A DNA stretch of 64,000 nucleotides, taken from Cloacimonetes bacterium UBA5614. Its GTDB lineage: Bacteria; Cloacimonadota; Cloacimonadia; Cloacimonadales; Cloacimonadaceae. Position 1 is the stretch's first letter; every line of letters begins with the position of its first letter. Below, in pieces: positions 25,340 to 33,408 of the stretch. The stretch spans positions 490,401 through 554,400 of the forward strand of contig DIKQ01000005.1 of assembly GCA_002424605.1 (NCBI GenBank). The letters run 5' to 3'. Under the pieces are notes generated by a model. It was not told the origin of the DNA. It saw only the letters and a list, made by a program, of their open reading frames with translations, and did not search any database. Made by a program: the position numbers and the translations under genes.

Positions 25340-28321
25340 TTATTTCAGGAACAGGACCTTTGACACCCTTGATGCACCCAGACCGGAGTAATGTATGTAA
25401 TACACGCCGCTGGCGACCTGCCTGCCGTGAAGGTCTCTGCCGTCCCAGAAACAGGAATGGCTGCCCTTATCCAGAATTCCGTCAATAATGTCGCAGACCT
25501 TTTGTCCCTTTATATTGTATATCGCCAGCTTTACCCTGCCTTTAACCGGACTGAACACTTCAATGGAAAGCCGATCGCCAAAGGGATTGGGATAGCAAGC
25601 CAGCAAAGTCGGAAGCGCTGCAGTTTCGTCAGGAATCGATGTGGTAGTCAGGTTGGCAAATTTCTGCATGCGGATTTCTTTTTGATAATAGGAATAACTG
25701 GCTGCCTTATAGTCGTTCCAAGCGATATACATCTCGTTATCCAACTGGGCGGTCAGGAAGGTGCTCTCGCATTTCTCAGCCAGAACACTACCGCCCAATT
25801 CCGATTGCATGATGCCTTGCGAATTGATATAAAAGCCGTAAACCTTGTAGTTTTGGAGCCAGGTAACCAGATAACCGCCGTCGTCAAAGCCATTGATGCC
25901 GTCTCCAGAAAAAGCGACGGAACCAATCGGTTCGATTACGCTCATTGCCGTTTCTCCCCAAGGGTATTGATCATAGTTGTCCAGTTTACAATAACCCAAT
26001 CTGGAGGTAACCGGATCGTTATTCTGCAAACTCAGGGCGAACGCCAGCCCGTCCGAATTGTCCAGCATGAGATAGCTTTCCACCCAGGGGTCGTTAAGCA
26101 GAAACTGCTGGGAAACAGGTATGCTGCCGTCTGGCATGACTACGGAATAAAGATAGTGCCGGTCCCAATATGTGCCGTAATACCAGAAAAAGTATAGATT
26201 CCCATCCAGAACTGCTCCTTTTGATGAGAAAGTCGCCTGGCTGTTAAACGCGTAATTTCCTAATTCTATCCCTTCACTACCCCACCCGGTGGATGGCGTG
26301 CCATCCGGTTCGAAGCGTAGGGCAAGGATGTTCATAGCTCCGGAAAGCGCTGTCTGCTGGCGCAGGACCAGGTATCTGCCGTTGAGGTAGAGAGGCCGGT
26401 CAATGAGGGTGTCCGAAACCAGTCCGGTATTGATCATCAGTCCGCCTGTACCCCACATGGGTTGCCCGTCTGTCACCTTCTGTAGGAATGTCCGCGTTTG
26501 ATCCGTCTGGTATGTATGGTACCAGGAAATATAGATATCATTGCCGTCATTGGTTATCAGCAAGCTGGCGATGCCGTTTACTCCCGGCAGCAGTGCCAAT
26601 ACCCTGCCTTCCGGTTCCCACAGTATGCTTCCCTGCGGGTTTATCGCCTGCCCATAGATATAACTGCTGCCATCCTGAACCAGATGCCAGATGATGACGG
26701 TGTTGCCGTCGGGCAGGTGAACCGAGCGGGGCTGGTAGTTTGCTGTTAAAGTTCCCGAAAGGGGTGTTCCGTCCTGAGGTTGGCTCATGCTGCCATCCGG
26801 CTGGACGATTCTGTAGTAGAGTTTGACATAACTGGTGGTTCCGTCAAATTCACGGCTGTCCGACCAGTAGGCAAGCACATCGTTCTGCCTGCGCACCAGA
26901 CCCAGCAAAGCCACGCTCCCGCAGAGGGATTCCACAATTGTCACGCGGGGATTGGTCAGCAATTGGCCTGCCAGGTTACGGGACTGGAAATACAGACCCT
27001 CCATATCATTGTAGCGGTTCAGCCAGAAAAAGGACATCCTGTCCGTTACGGTATAGGCGACATACTGGTAGGCATAGGGTATCTGGCTCAGCACTTCCTG
27101 TCCTAGGCCCGTGAAAGTGGTCACGCCATCGGAGTTGATATGCTGGATGCTGTAGTCATAAGGATTGGATACGTTCCCGCGGATGGATTTCAGCAAGGCA
27201 TAGCAACCGCCCGCCCCGTCCGGAACCGGGTATACGATTGATACCACGCTGTCCGGTAAAACGACCGGATTCTGCCAGAGCTCTTCTCCGTTATAGTTGT
27301 ATTTGTAAAACCGGTTGGTCATCGGACCTATGTTACTGCCTGTATGCACGCCGATATAGAGCGCTCCCTGGTTATCATTCGCTAGGCTGGGATAGACGTT
27401 GGTGACGCCGGTTCCGCCCGCAATCTGGATTGGGGGGTTAAACAGCGCCTGTCCGTCCTCGTCATACTTCTGCATATACAGGTAATCAAGCCCTTCGTAG
27501 GATTCGTTCCAGATGAGGATAAACCGGTTGGAATCTGCCGGAACCAGCCCTCCCCCTCCGCCGCCCCAGGAAGCGGGGTTATGGTAATCATAAGTGATCT
27601 GCCAGTCAACCGTATAGTCCGGAAGCATACGCATTAGCTTGTGGCTGATAATTGAGCCCATCGAAAGACCATAACTGATTATAAGTCCGTTGTCCGAGGC
27701 AAGCTTTACATATCCGGCAGTCGTCTGGACGGTTTCATTGGTCAGTTGCACGCCTCCGCCCGGAAGCAATGCCTGCCCGTCCGGGGACAGCTTTTGGCAA
27801 AAGATGTTGTAGGAATTATTTCCGGTGGATTGGGACAGCACCAGATACAGACCGCCTGTGTTATCCGGCTGGGGTCTGATGCCGATGATGTTCACACCCC
27901 AGACCAGGTCTGCCAGCGGTTGCCAGAGCAATTGTCCGTCCAGATTGAGTTTGGCTATATATAAATGCTGTCCGTCGGGACGGCCTTCGGTCCAGCTTAC
28001 AAACAGGTTGCCCAGAGTATCGCTCGTCATCTGCATATTCCATTTAGTGTATCCCGCGGTTCCCAGCTGAATGGGCTCGTTCCAGACCATCTCCCCGTCA
28101 GGATTTAGTTTGGAGAGAAACAAACCCATACAGCCGTATTTGCCTTTTTCCCACAGAACAATGGATTCACCCGTTGGAGTGCTTATCACTGAATTGTACC
28201 ATTCGATGCCTACATTGCTGCGCAGGATTGCCTCATCCTGCCACAAACCCTGAGCCATCGCCAGTTGAAAAGATAACAACGCAACCAGCGCCAATACCCA
28301 CTTTAACTTTAGAATAGACAT
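25340..28321 (-). CDS. Large secreted beta-repeat protein with FlgD-like C-terminal sorting domain
   Basis: A 993-residue exported protein. It has a signal peptide (WVLALVALLSFQLAMA), then many copies of a ~45-60 residue repeat of the form LYIAKLNLDGQLLW followed by a DxxGxxxxSW strand, suggesting a beta-propeller-like fold. The last ~90 residues are a FlgD/T9SS type A-like sorting domain: ACYPNPFGDRLSIEVFSP, KLAIYNIKGQKVCDI, FWDGRDLHGRQVASGVYY. Such domains direct type IX-like secretion or cell-surface attachment. GGAGGAA lies 4 bp before the ATG, and a promoter candidate is at 28339. The gene sits in the 7-kb insertion between the two parts of the Bat locus. Ligand and role are unknown. Confidence 0.85.
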   Translation of the reverse strand: MSILKLKWVLALVALLSFQLAMAQGLWQDEAILRSNVGIEWYNSVISTPTGESIVLWEKGKYGCMGLFLSKLNPDGEMVWNEPIQLGTAGYTKWNMQMTSDTLGNLFVSWTEGRPDGQHLYIAKLNLDGQLLWQPLADLVWGVNIIGIRPQPDNTGGLYLVLSQSTGNNSYNIFCQKLSPDGQALLPGGGVQLTNETVQTTAGYVKLASDNGLIISYGLSMGSIISHKLMRMLPDYTVDWQITYDYHNPASWGGGGGGLVPADSNRFILIWNESYEGLDYLYMQKYDEDGQALFNPPIQIAGGTGVTNVYPSLANDNQGALYIGVHTGSNIGPMTNRFYKYNYNGEELWQNPVVLPDSVVSIVYPVPDGAGGCYALLKSIRGNVSNPYDYSIQHINSDGVTTFTGLGQEVLSQIPYAYQYVAYTVTDRMSFFWLNRYNDMEGLYFQSRNLAGQLLTNPRVTIVESLCGSVALLGLVRRQNDVLAYWSDSREFDGTTSYVKLYYRIVQPDGSMSQPQDGTPLSGTLTANYQPRSVHLPDGNTVIIWHLVQDGSSYIYGQAINPQGSILWEPEGRVLALLPGVNGIASLLITNDGNDIYISWYHTYQTDQTRTFLQKVTDGQPMWGTGGLMINTGLVSDTLIDRPLYLNGRYLVLRQQTALSGAMNILALRFEPDGTPSTGWGSEGIELGNYAFNSQATFSSKGAVLDGNLYFFWYYGTYWDRHYLYSVVMPDGSIPVSQQFLLNDPWVESYLMLDNSDGLAFALSLQNNDPVTSRLGYCKLDNYDQYPWGETAMSVIEPIGSVAFSGDGINGFDDGGYLVTWLQNYKVYGFYINSQGIMQSELGGSVLAEKCESTFLTAQLDNEMYIAWNDYKAASYSYYQKEIRMQKFANLTTTSIPDETAALPTLLACYPNPFGDRLSIEVFSPVKGRVKLAIYNIKGQKVCDIIDGILDKGSHSCFWDGRDLHGRQVASGVYYIHYSGLGASRVSKVLFLK

Positions 28322-28338
28322 ATTTCCTCCGTTAATGT

Positions 28339-28367
28339 AGATATTGTTTTACTTAATGACTTGTCAA
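28339..28367 (-). promoter_or_regulatory. Candidate promoter of the large secreted protein
   Basis: Minus-strand TTGACA (complement of 28362-28367), a 17-bp spacer and ATATCT. It lies 18-46 bp before the start codon and faces away from element A4. Confidence 0.4.
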
Positions 28368-28431
28368 GCAATAATTGAAACATTTATGCGTTTTGTATGA
28401 TGAATCAGCCGTGCTCTCTGCCTGCCTGCTT

Positions 28432-28502
28432 ACCTGTCGCGAAGATGCCCCGAAGATACCCGAAGAAAACCCGGTCGGCTTCGGGACATCTTCGGGACAT
28501 CT
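28432..28502 (-). repeat. 71-bp palindromic 11-bp-period element, copy A4 (inverted orientation)
   Basis: Exact 71-bp core. The centre reads GAAAA, that is, the element is reversed relative to A1-A3. The left flank is CCTGCCTGCTT and the right flank ends AGAGCAGG. It lies between divergent promoters. Confidence 0.82.
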
Positions 28503-28546
28503 CTCTATGGATAGAGCAGGAATCAGTTGGGCAGGGATTATTTAAC

Positions 28547-28575
28547 TTGACACAAATAACAATCCAGCATAGGGA
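28547..28575 (+). promoter_or_regulatory. Candidate promoter of the phospholipase C-like gene
   Basis: TTGACA at 28547-28552, a 17-bp spacer, then TAGGGA. The leader to the chosen start would be about 115 nt. The remaining sequence 28576-28697 holds no other signal I can support. Confidence 0.33.
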
Positions 28576-28697
28576 TAGCTTGCAGTAGAATCATGTGCTG
28601 CTGCAAGGAAATCGGAGAACCTGATGTAAGGTCTGATTGGGTGTTGGTCATTTATGCATATTGCATGAGGACCGACATAAGACACGGGAGTTTAGCA

Positions 28698-30029
28698 ATG
28701 AGCAGAGTGCTCATACTTACGTTAATCATGTGGCTTATGCTATCATGCCTCCCTGCCTACACAAGTGACGTGCATGAAAACATTGTGAATCAGGCGTTGG
28801 AATACTTGAGCCATATCGTCTATTTTGAAAACTACTCCCACCTGAGCAACCATAACGGAGTCAATACGCTTGTCCAAAATGCAGCGGATGAGGATTTTAG
28901 CGACTGGATATACGGATACGGTGAGAAGAACGTCTCCACTCCAATCATCTCTGGAGTGAGCGATATATCTGAAAAAGTGGTGAAAAGCTACATCAAGACG
29001 ATAACACACTTCTGGAATGCCGATATGGTCGAACCAGTCAACAGCTCCGGTCATAATCTTGTGGAAGGTCGGTGGCTGGGCAAAAAATATATCATCTGCA
29101 ACATCCCGTCTGCTGAGAGAAAAGCCCACCGGACGGTATACGGAAACAGATTGCCCCATTATAGGAGATTCCAGTTCCGGACTCACGACAGGGATCACAT
29201 CTTTTCCACAGTTGGCGAACTGAAGATACCTTCACAGAAAATAAATCTGACTAGTGCCAATAATACATATTGCCTGGCGATATACAGCACTGATGATTTT
29301 TTTATGAATCATAATGCGTTGATAACGGGCTGCTATAAGAAACTCGGAAAAAACCAGCAATACCAAGTTCCGTACTATGTGCATTTGGAGGCGGAGGATT
29401 GGAAAAACCTGATGAAACAGCTTGGCGGAACCGAAGAATATGCTTATCTGGGGCGGCTTGCGCATCTGCTGTCAGATATGTGTGTTCCAACCCATGCGCA
29501 TTGTGACATCCACGGAATGGTGCCCAAGCTGGATTCCGGCAGGAAAAAGGACTTTGACCAGTATGAGGGTTGGAACGTTTCGGGTATAATGGGCACGAAA
29601 GGCGGTTACCTGACCTATCACAATGCTATCAGGTGGACCTCCGCGGATGTGGCAAAGGTCTATGGCTACAAGTTGATTCCCCTGCCATCGGACGTTAATG
29701 ATTCAGATTTTCTGTATGATTTATTCTATACTGCTAACCAGGTTACATCAATGTTCCCCAGCAACGACGTGGATGGTAATTTCATAGCAAACCCCGAACA
29801 CCCTTTTGCTGAATATCCGTTTATCATTGAAATGCAAGGCAGGATTCTGGAAATGTGTGACGGTTCGACCGATTTCCAGAAATGCAGTGGTCAGGAACTG
29901 ACAGCTGAGGAATTGGACAGAATCCAGGCAATCTGCATGCCGATGGCAATTAGGGCTGTAGCGACCTTGCTATACTGGTGGGGTTACCACTATGGTTACA
30001 CCTATTCTGAAACATCCGCCCTCAAATAG
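28698..30029 (+). CDS. Secreted zinc-dependent phospholipase C/P1 nuclease-like protein
   Basis: A 443-residue exported protein. The signal peptide (LILTLIMWLMLSCLPAYT) follows the ATG at 28698, which has GGGAG 7 bp upstream; the frame is open 35 codons further back without one. Zinc-site motifs of the Zn-PLC/P1 nuclease superfamily occur in order: HENIVNQALEYL, THFWNAD, then YLGRLAHLLSDMCVPTHAH with the HxxxDxxxxxxH pattern, and DQYEGW supplying the Glu. Members hydrolyse phospholipid head groups or nucleic acids. It is the only plus-strand gene between 19 and 50 kb, and is convergent with the EEP-barrel gene 22 bp away. Lipid substrate and target (self or foreign membranes) are unknown. Confidence 0.72.
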   Translation: MSRVLILTLIMWLMLSCLPAYTSDVHENIVNQALEYLSHIVYFENYSHLSNHNGVNTLVQNAADEDFSDWIYGYGEKNVSTPIISGVSDISEKVVKSYIKTITHFWNADMVEPVNSSGHNLVEGRWLGKKYIICNIPSAERKAHRTVYGNRLPHYRRFQFRTHDRDHIFSTVGELKIPSQKINLTSANNTYCLAIYSTDDFFMNHNALITGCYKKLGKNQQYQVPYYVHLEAEDWKNLMKQLGGTEEYAYLGRLAHLLSDMCVPTHAHCDIHGMVPKLDSGRKKDFDQYEGWNVSGIMGTKGGYLTYHNAIRWTSADVAKVYGYKLIPLPSDVNDSDFLYDLFYTANQVTSMFPSNDVDGNFIANPEHPFAEYPFIIEMQGRILEMCDGSTDFQKCSGQELTAEELDRIQAICMPMAIRAVATLLYWWGYHYGYTYSETSALK

Positions 30030-30050
30030 ATCAACCTCGAAGAATCTGAC

Positions 30051-32246
30051 TCAGAACGCCTGCCCAAAACCCACAAAGTATTCGGTGGATTCCTCCCCAA
30101 AGCCCACGTCCAGGCGTAACAGGTAATTCGATAAATCCAGAGGAATAACCATGTCTATGTCCGGCAGGGCAATCCTGATTCCCAAGGCAGGATTTGCATG
30201 CCATCCTGGAAAACCTGCTTCATTTAATGAATCCCACACTCTGCCGATATCCCAGGCAACAACCCCGCCCAGCCAGTTATAGACCGGAAAGCGCAGTTCA
30301 GCATTGGCGACCGCCATCACACTGCCCAGATACCTGTCTTGCGGGCTTCCCCTGAGGGTAATTGCTCCCCCCAAAGGTATCAGCGACTGCAGAGGAATGT
30401 TCGTGCCGGTGATATGCTGCGCTTTCATCCTGAGCGCCAGCACAGTGGTGGGATACCATAGAACCATGTATGACTGAGCAAGCAGAGTGTACTTGATGTT
30501 GCAGCTTTGCAAGCGGTCAAGGAAGTCACTAAAAATCGACGAGTAATTAGTTACTGGTTCAATCTCCTCCATCAGCAGCACACCCCTGGTAGGATTGCTG
30601 AACCTGTCACGCGTGTCATAGTAAACGCTCTGGTAAAGGTTTGAATACCGTCTGCTTGATGAATCCCTGCTAAACATAGCGTCCAGGACTCCGTCCGTTT
30701 TAAAAGCAGACAGTTTGACCGACCTGTAGCGGAAGCCCAGTTGACCCGACAGGTAAGAACTGAATGACCTGCTTGCGCCAAAGGATAAATCAAGCGTCTC
30801 CCTTTCATACTGCTCCTTGTCGCCATAGAACGAACCGTTACCTATACCGAAGTAATTGCTGGTTTTGCTTTTCCTGTAATCAGTAACTGCATCGAAGGCA
30901 ATACCATACTTCCTTCTCTGCCGCAATCTGAAATCGGGCACTGAGAAAGTGAGATTACCCGTCAAGTCCCCCTGGGTGGTTGTATCAAACGTTAGTTCGA
31001 ACGATTCATTCTTCCTGAAAGCACTCAGCATGTATGCGGTCAAACCATAACCAACACCGTTGTTTATGGGGTAGAGCACTGGCAAAAATGACTGGCTCCT
31101 TTTATGCAGTTCAGGACGTCCATATAACATAGGAACCCCTTCCAGGGATTTTGAGATATCCAAGTCCACCCTCACCGCATAATGGTCTGAGGCAAAGGTG
31201 TCTTCCCGTGGATTATCAAGCATTAGCGTGCTCCGAATACTGTCTGTCCCGGCAAACTTTTCGTTAAGGAAGATATAATCCAGCCGGCGCGGGAGCTTTG
31301 CAGCAATCGCGTTGAATACATACCAGTTGTCCTTGACCAGGTTCCTGGCATCGGTCTTCCGTTGTGAATACTCTGTATTGGTATTGTTGATAGCGTCCCA
31401 CGTGACTGCTTCCTGATTCGGCTCCAGAGGCAGATTGACAAACCTCCCGTCAGCGATGAATTTCTGAACGACCGAGGAGTTTGGAGGAGCATTGAGGTCT
31501 CCGCCGAAAATCATCGGGATGTCAGTAGACAGCTTGTGGATGCAGTCCAGCAGCGCTCCCAATTCACGTTCCCTTCTGTCTATTCCCTTCTGCCATCGCT
31601 TGAACAGAAGCTCATATTCGTAGCGGGTGATTTCTCCCCCATCCAGCATGGCTTTCAAACTGTCAGCCAAAGGAACTTCATCCCTGGGACCCGCGTAAAG
31701 GTGGGTACAGATAAGATAGACCGGCTTGCCGTCGATGTTGATTCTGCCTAGCAGGGCTGAGACCGTCTCATCAAAATGAATGGAAAGGTGTTCGCTGTAT
31801 ATTCCGGGACTGCCGGAAAGTTTCCAGTCATCCAGCTTGGTCAATTCAAGACCTTTCCTGGCGAGGATGGCATTGCCTTCCTTAAATCCCAGTGGAGGAC
31901 CGACACCAAAAACCTTGATGCCGGCAATGCAGACCTGGTGAATTTCATCCATGTTCAGTTCCCTCGCCAGACGCCTGGTAAAGCGATCCACTGGACTTGA
32001 CTCCTGGATAAATATCACGTCGGGCTTCGCTGCTTTGAATTCAGCCAGCAGTACCTGATAGCGTTTTTCCATTTGAGAAGGAGATTCCCATGGGGTGAAC
32101 TTTAGCAAGCCCTGATAATCGGAACCTGACCAGACATTTAGGTTAATAATCCTGAACGGTTTTTCACTTGCAGCTAATTGTGTTGCATTTGTGGCAGCAA
32201 TTATCAGGATGAACAGGTAAATAACAGCGACCCTGACGCTTCTCAT
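30051..32246 (-). CDS. EEP hydrolase (sphingomyelinase/nuclease-like) fused to Omp85-type outer-membrane barrel
   Basis: A 731-residue two-part protein. After a signal peptide (~1-27), residues ~30-375 form an endonuclease/exonuclease/phosphatase domain: INLNVWSGSDY (metal-site Asn), IFIQESSP (Glu82), CTHLYAGPRDE, FGGDLNAPPNSS, RRLDYIFLNE and SDHYAV, closest in pattern to neutral sphingomyelinases. Residues ~385-731 resemble the 16-strand Omp85/bacterial surface antigen barrel: YYDTRDRFSNPTRGVLL, GGAITLRGSPQDRYLG, NAELRFPV and a C-terminal strand ending in Phe. No POTRA domain is obvious between them. AAGGAG lies 7 bp before the ATG. The layout parallels patatin-barrel type Vd autotransporters, with a different passenger enzyme. 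Confidence 0.8.
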   Translation of the reverse strand: MRSVRVAVIYLFILIIAATNATQLAASEKPFRIINLNVWSGSDYQGLLKFTPWESPSQMEKRYQVLLAEFKAAKPDVIFIQESSPVDRFTRRLARELNMDEIHQVCIAGIKVFGVGPPLGFKEGNAILARKGLELTKLDDWKLSGSPGIYSEHLSIHFDETVSALLGRINIDGKPVYLICTHLYAGPRDEVPLADSLKAMLDGGEITRYEYELLFKRWQKGIDRRERELGALLDCIHKLSTDIPMIFGGDLNAPPNSSVVQKFIADGRFVNLPLEPNQEAVTWDAINNTNTEYSQRKTDARNLVKDNWYVFNAIAAKLPRRLDYIFLNEKFAGTDSIRSTLMLDNPREDTFASDHYAVRVDLDISKSLEGVPMLYGRPELHKRSQSFLPVLYPINNGVGYGLTAYMLSAFRKNESFELTFDTTTQGDLTGNLTFSVPDFRLRQRRKYGIAFDAVTDYRKSKTSNYFGIGNGSFYGDKEQYERETLDLSFGASRSFSSYLSGQLGFRYRSVKLSAFKTDGVLDAMFSRDSSSRRYSNLYQSVYYDTRDRFSNPTRGVLLMEEIEPVTNYSSIFSDFLDRLQSCNIKYTLLAQSYMVLWYPTTVLALRMKAQHITGTNIPLQSLIPLGGAITLRGSPQDRYLGSVMAVANAELRFPVYNWLGGVVAWDIGRVWDSLNEAGFPGWHANPALGIRIALPDIDMVIPLDLSNYLLRLDVGFGEESTEYFVGFGQAF

Positions 32247-32284
32247 GGGTCATCTCCTTCCATCTGATTTGTTTTATAAGTTTT

Positions 32285-32314
32285 ATCATAATTCAGTGAA
32301 AGATATTCAGTCAA
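32285..32314 (-). promoter_or_regulatory. Candidate promoter of EEP-barrel gene
   Basis: Minus-strand TTGACT (complement of 32309-32314), an 18-bp spacer and TATGAT (complement of 32285-32290), about 40 bp upstream of the start. This is one of the better -10 matches in the window. Confidence 0.45.
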
Positions 32315-32434
32315 GGAAAATCAAGTGAAAACATCCTTTATAAATCAAGAAAGTGCCATTCCTGATTGTTTATTTACGAAAAAATGACTATACTAAACGG
32401 CTAAGATCATTCTAAAAACTTAGTTTATCCTGCT

Positions 32435-32505
32435 TGTTTCGAGGGGTCAAAGGGGAGTCACCGTGGGCTTTCCCCACGCAGAACCCGTGATGACATTGAG
32501 GTGGG
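32435..32505. repeat. 11-bp-period intergenic element, subfamily B copy 2
   Basis: Centre CTTTC lies inside a perfect 6-bp hairpin, CGTGGG/CCCACG. Units at 11-bp steps on the left read GTCAAAGGGGA and GTCACCGTGGG; on the right CCCACGCAGAA and CCCGTGATGAC. The left flank is TCCTGCTTG, as in B1. It shares CGTGGGCTTT with the element at 18918. The inverted symmetry is degenerate outside the central unit. Confidence 0.58.
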
Positions 32506-32520
32506 ATAGCAATGGTTGGG

Positions 32521-33408
32521 TCATCTTCTGCGGCGTTTGATGCGGAGGTCAAAGAACTTTTGCAGTTCATTGACATAGGTCTGGTCTGTGCGGAGGGAAA
32601 GCAGGTCCACACCTGCCTGGGTCATGCGTTTGGAGAGCTGTTCCTGCTCTTTCTGGATATGTTTCTTGAACTGGGCACTTAGTTCTTTGTCAGAGAGGTT
32701 GATAACGTCGCTGTCACCGGTTTCAGGATTGAAAAGACGCACCAGACCTCCATCCGGAAGCTCGCGCTCCGCAGGGTCAACCACCTGCACGGCTATCACG
32801 TCGTGCTTTTGGGAAAGGATGGTCAGAGGCTTGATGTAACCGTGAGCCAGAAAATCCGAAACTATGAAGATGATGCTGCGCTTCTTGAGCAAACGCAGGG
32901 TGTAGGTAAGGGCATTTGCCAGGTCAGTTCCTTTGCCCTTGGGTTCGTGGTAAAGGATGTCGCGCAGGATTTGCAGGGCATATTTGCGTCCTTTGCGGGG
33001 TGCCAGATACTTTTCAATCACGTCTGTGAACAGCAGCAGGCCTACCTTATCCTGGTTTGAAAGCGCTGAGAAAGAGAGCACGGCGGTAAGCTCCGCAATG
33101 AATTCCGCCTTGAGCTGACCCCGTGTACCGAACTGGTTGGAAGCGCTGAGGTCAACGATAAAAAGGACGTTTAGCTCGCGGGTTTCCTTAAATTTCTTGA
33201 TGTAGGGATGACCGAAGCGGGCGGAAACATTCCAGTCGATATCGCGGTAGCTGTCGCCTGCCTGGTATTCGCGCACCTCGCTGAATTCCAGTCCCTGCCC
33301 CTTGAACATGGAATGGTATTCCCCGGTAAAGACCTCCTCCACTAGGTTGCGGGTCTTGATTTCAATGCGCCGGATGCGCTTCAGGATTTCAGCGGCTGAT
33401 ACCGGCAT
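32521..33408 (-). CDS. DUF58 domain protein of the MoxR/Bat system
   Basis: A 295-residue DUF58 protein with the family block FSEVREYQAGDSYRDIDWNV and a C-terminal VWA-like fold: FIVDLSASNQFGTRG (MIDAS-like DxSxS), then LLLFTDVIEKYLAPRKGRKY and IFIVSDFLAHG. DUF58 proteins sit between moxR and the bat genes in most Bat operons and are thought to work with the MoxR ATPase. No membrane segment is visible. Here its start overlaps the end of the asparagine-synthetase-like gene by 20 bp, and the expected next gene lies 7 kb further downstream. Confidence 0.87.
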   Translation of the reverse strand: MPVSAAEILKRIRRIEIKTRNLVEEVFTGEYHSMFKGQGLEFSEVREYQAGDSYRDIDWNVSARFGHPYIKKFKETRELNVLFIVDLSASNQFGTRGQLKAEFIAELTAVLSFSALSNQDKVGLLLFTDVIEKYLAPRKGRKYALQILRDILYHEPKGKGTDLANALTYTLRLLKKRSIIFIVSDFLAHGYIKPLTILSQKHDVIAVQVVDPAERELPDGGLVRLFNPETGDSDVINLSDKELSAQFKKHIQKEQEQLSKRMTQAGVDLLSLRTDQTYVNELQKFFDLRIKRRRR

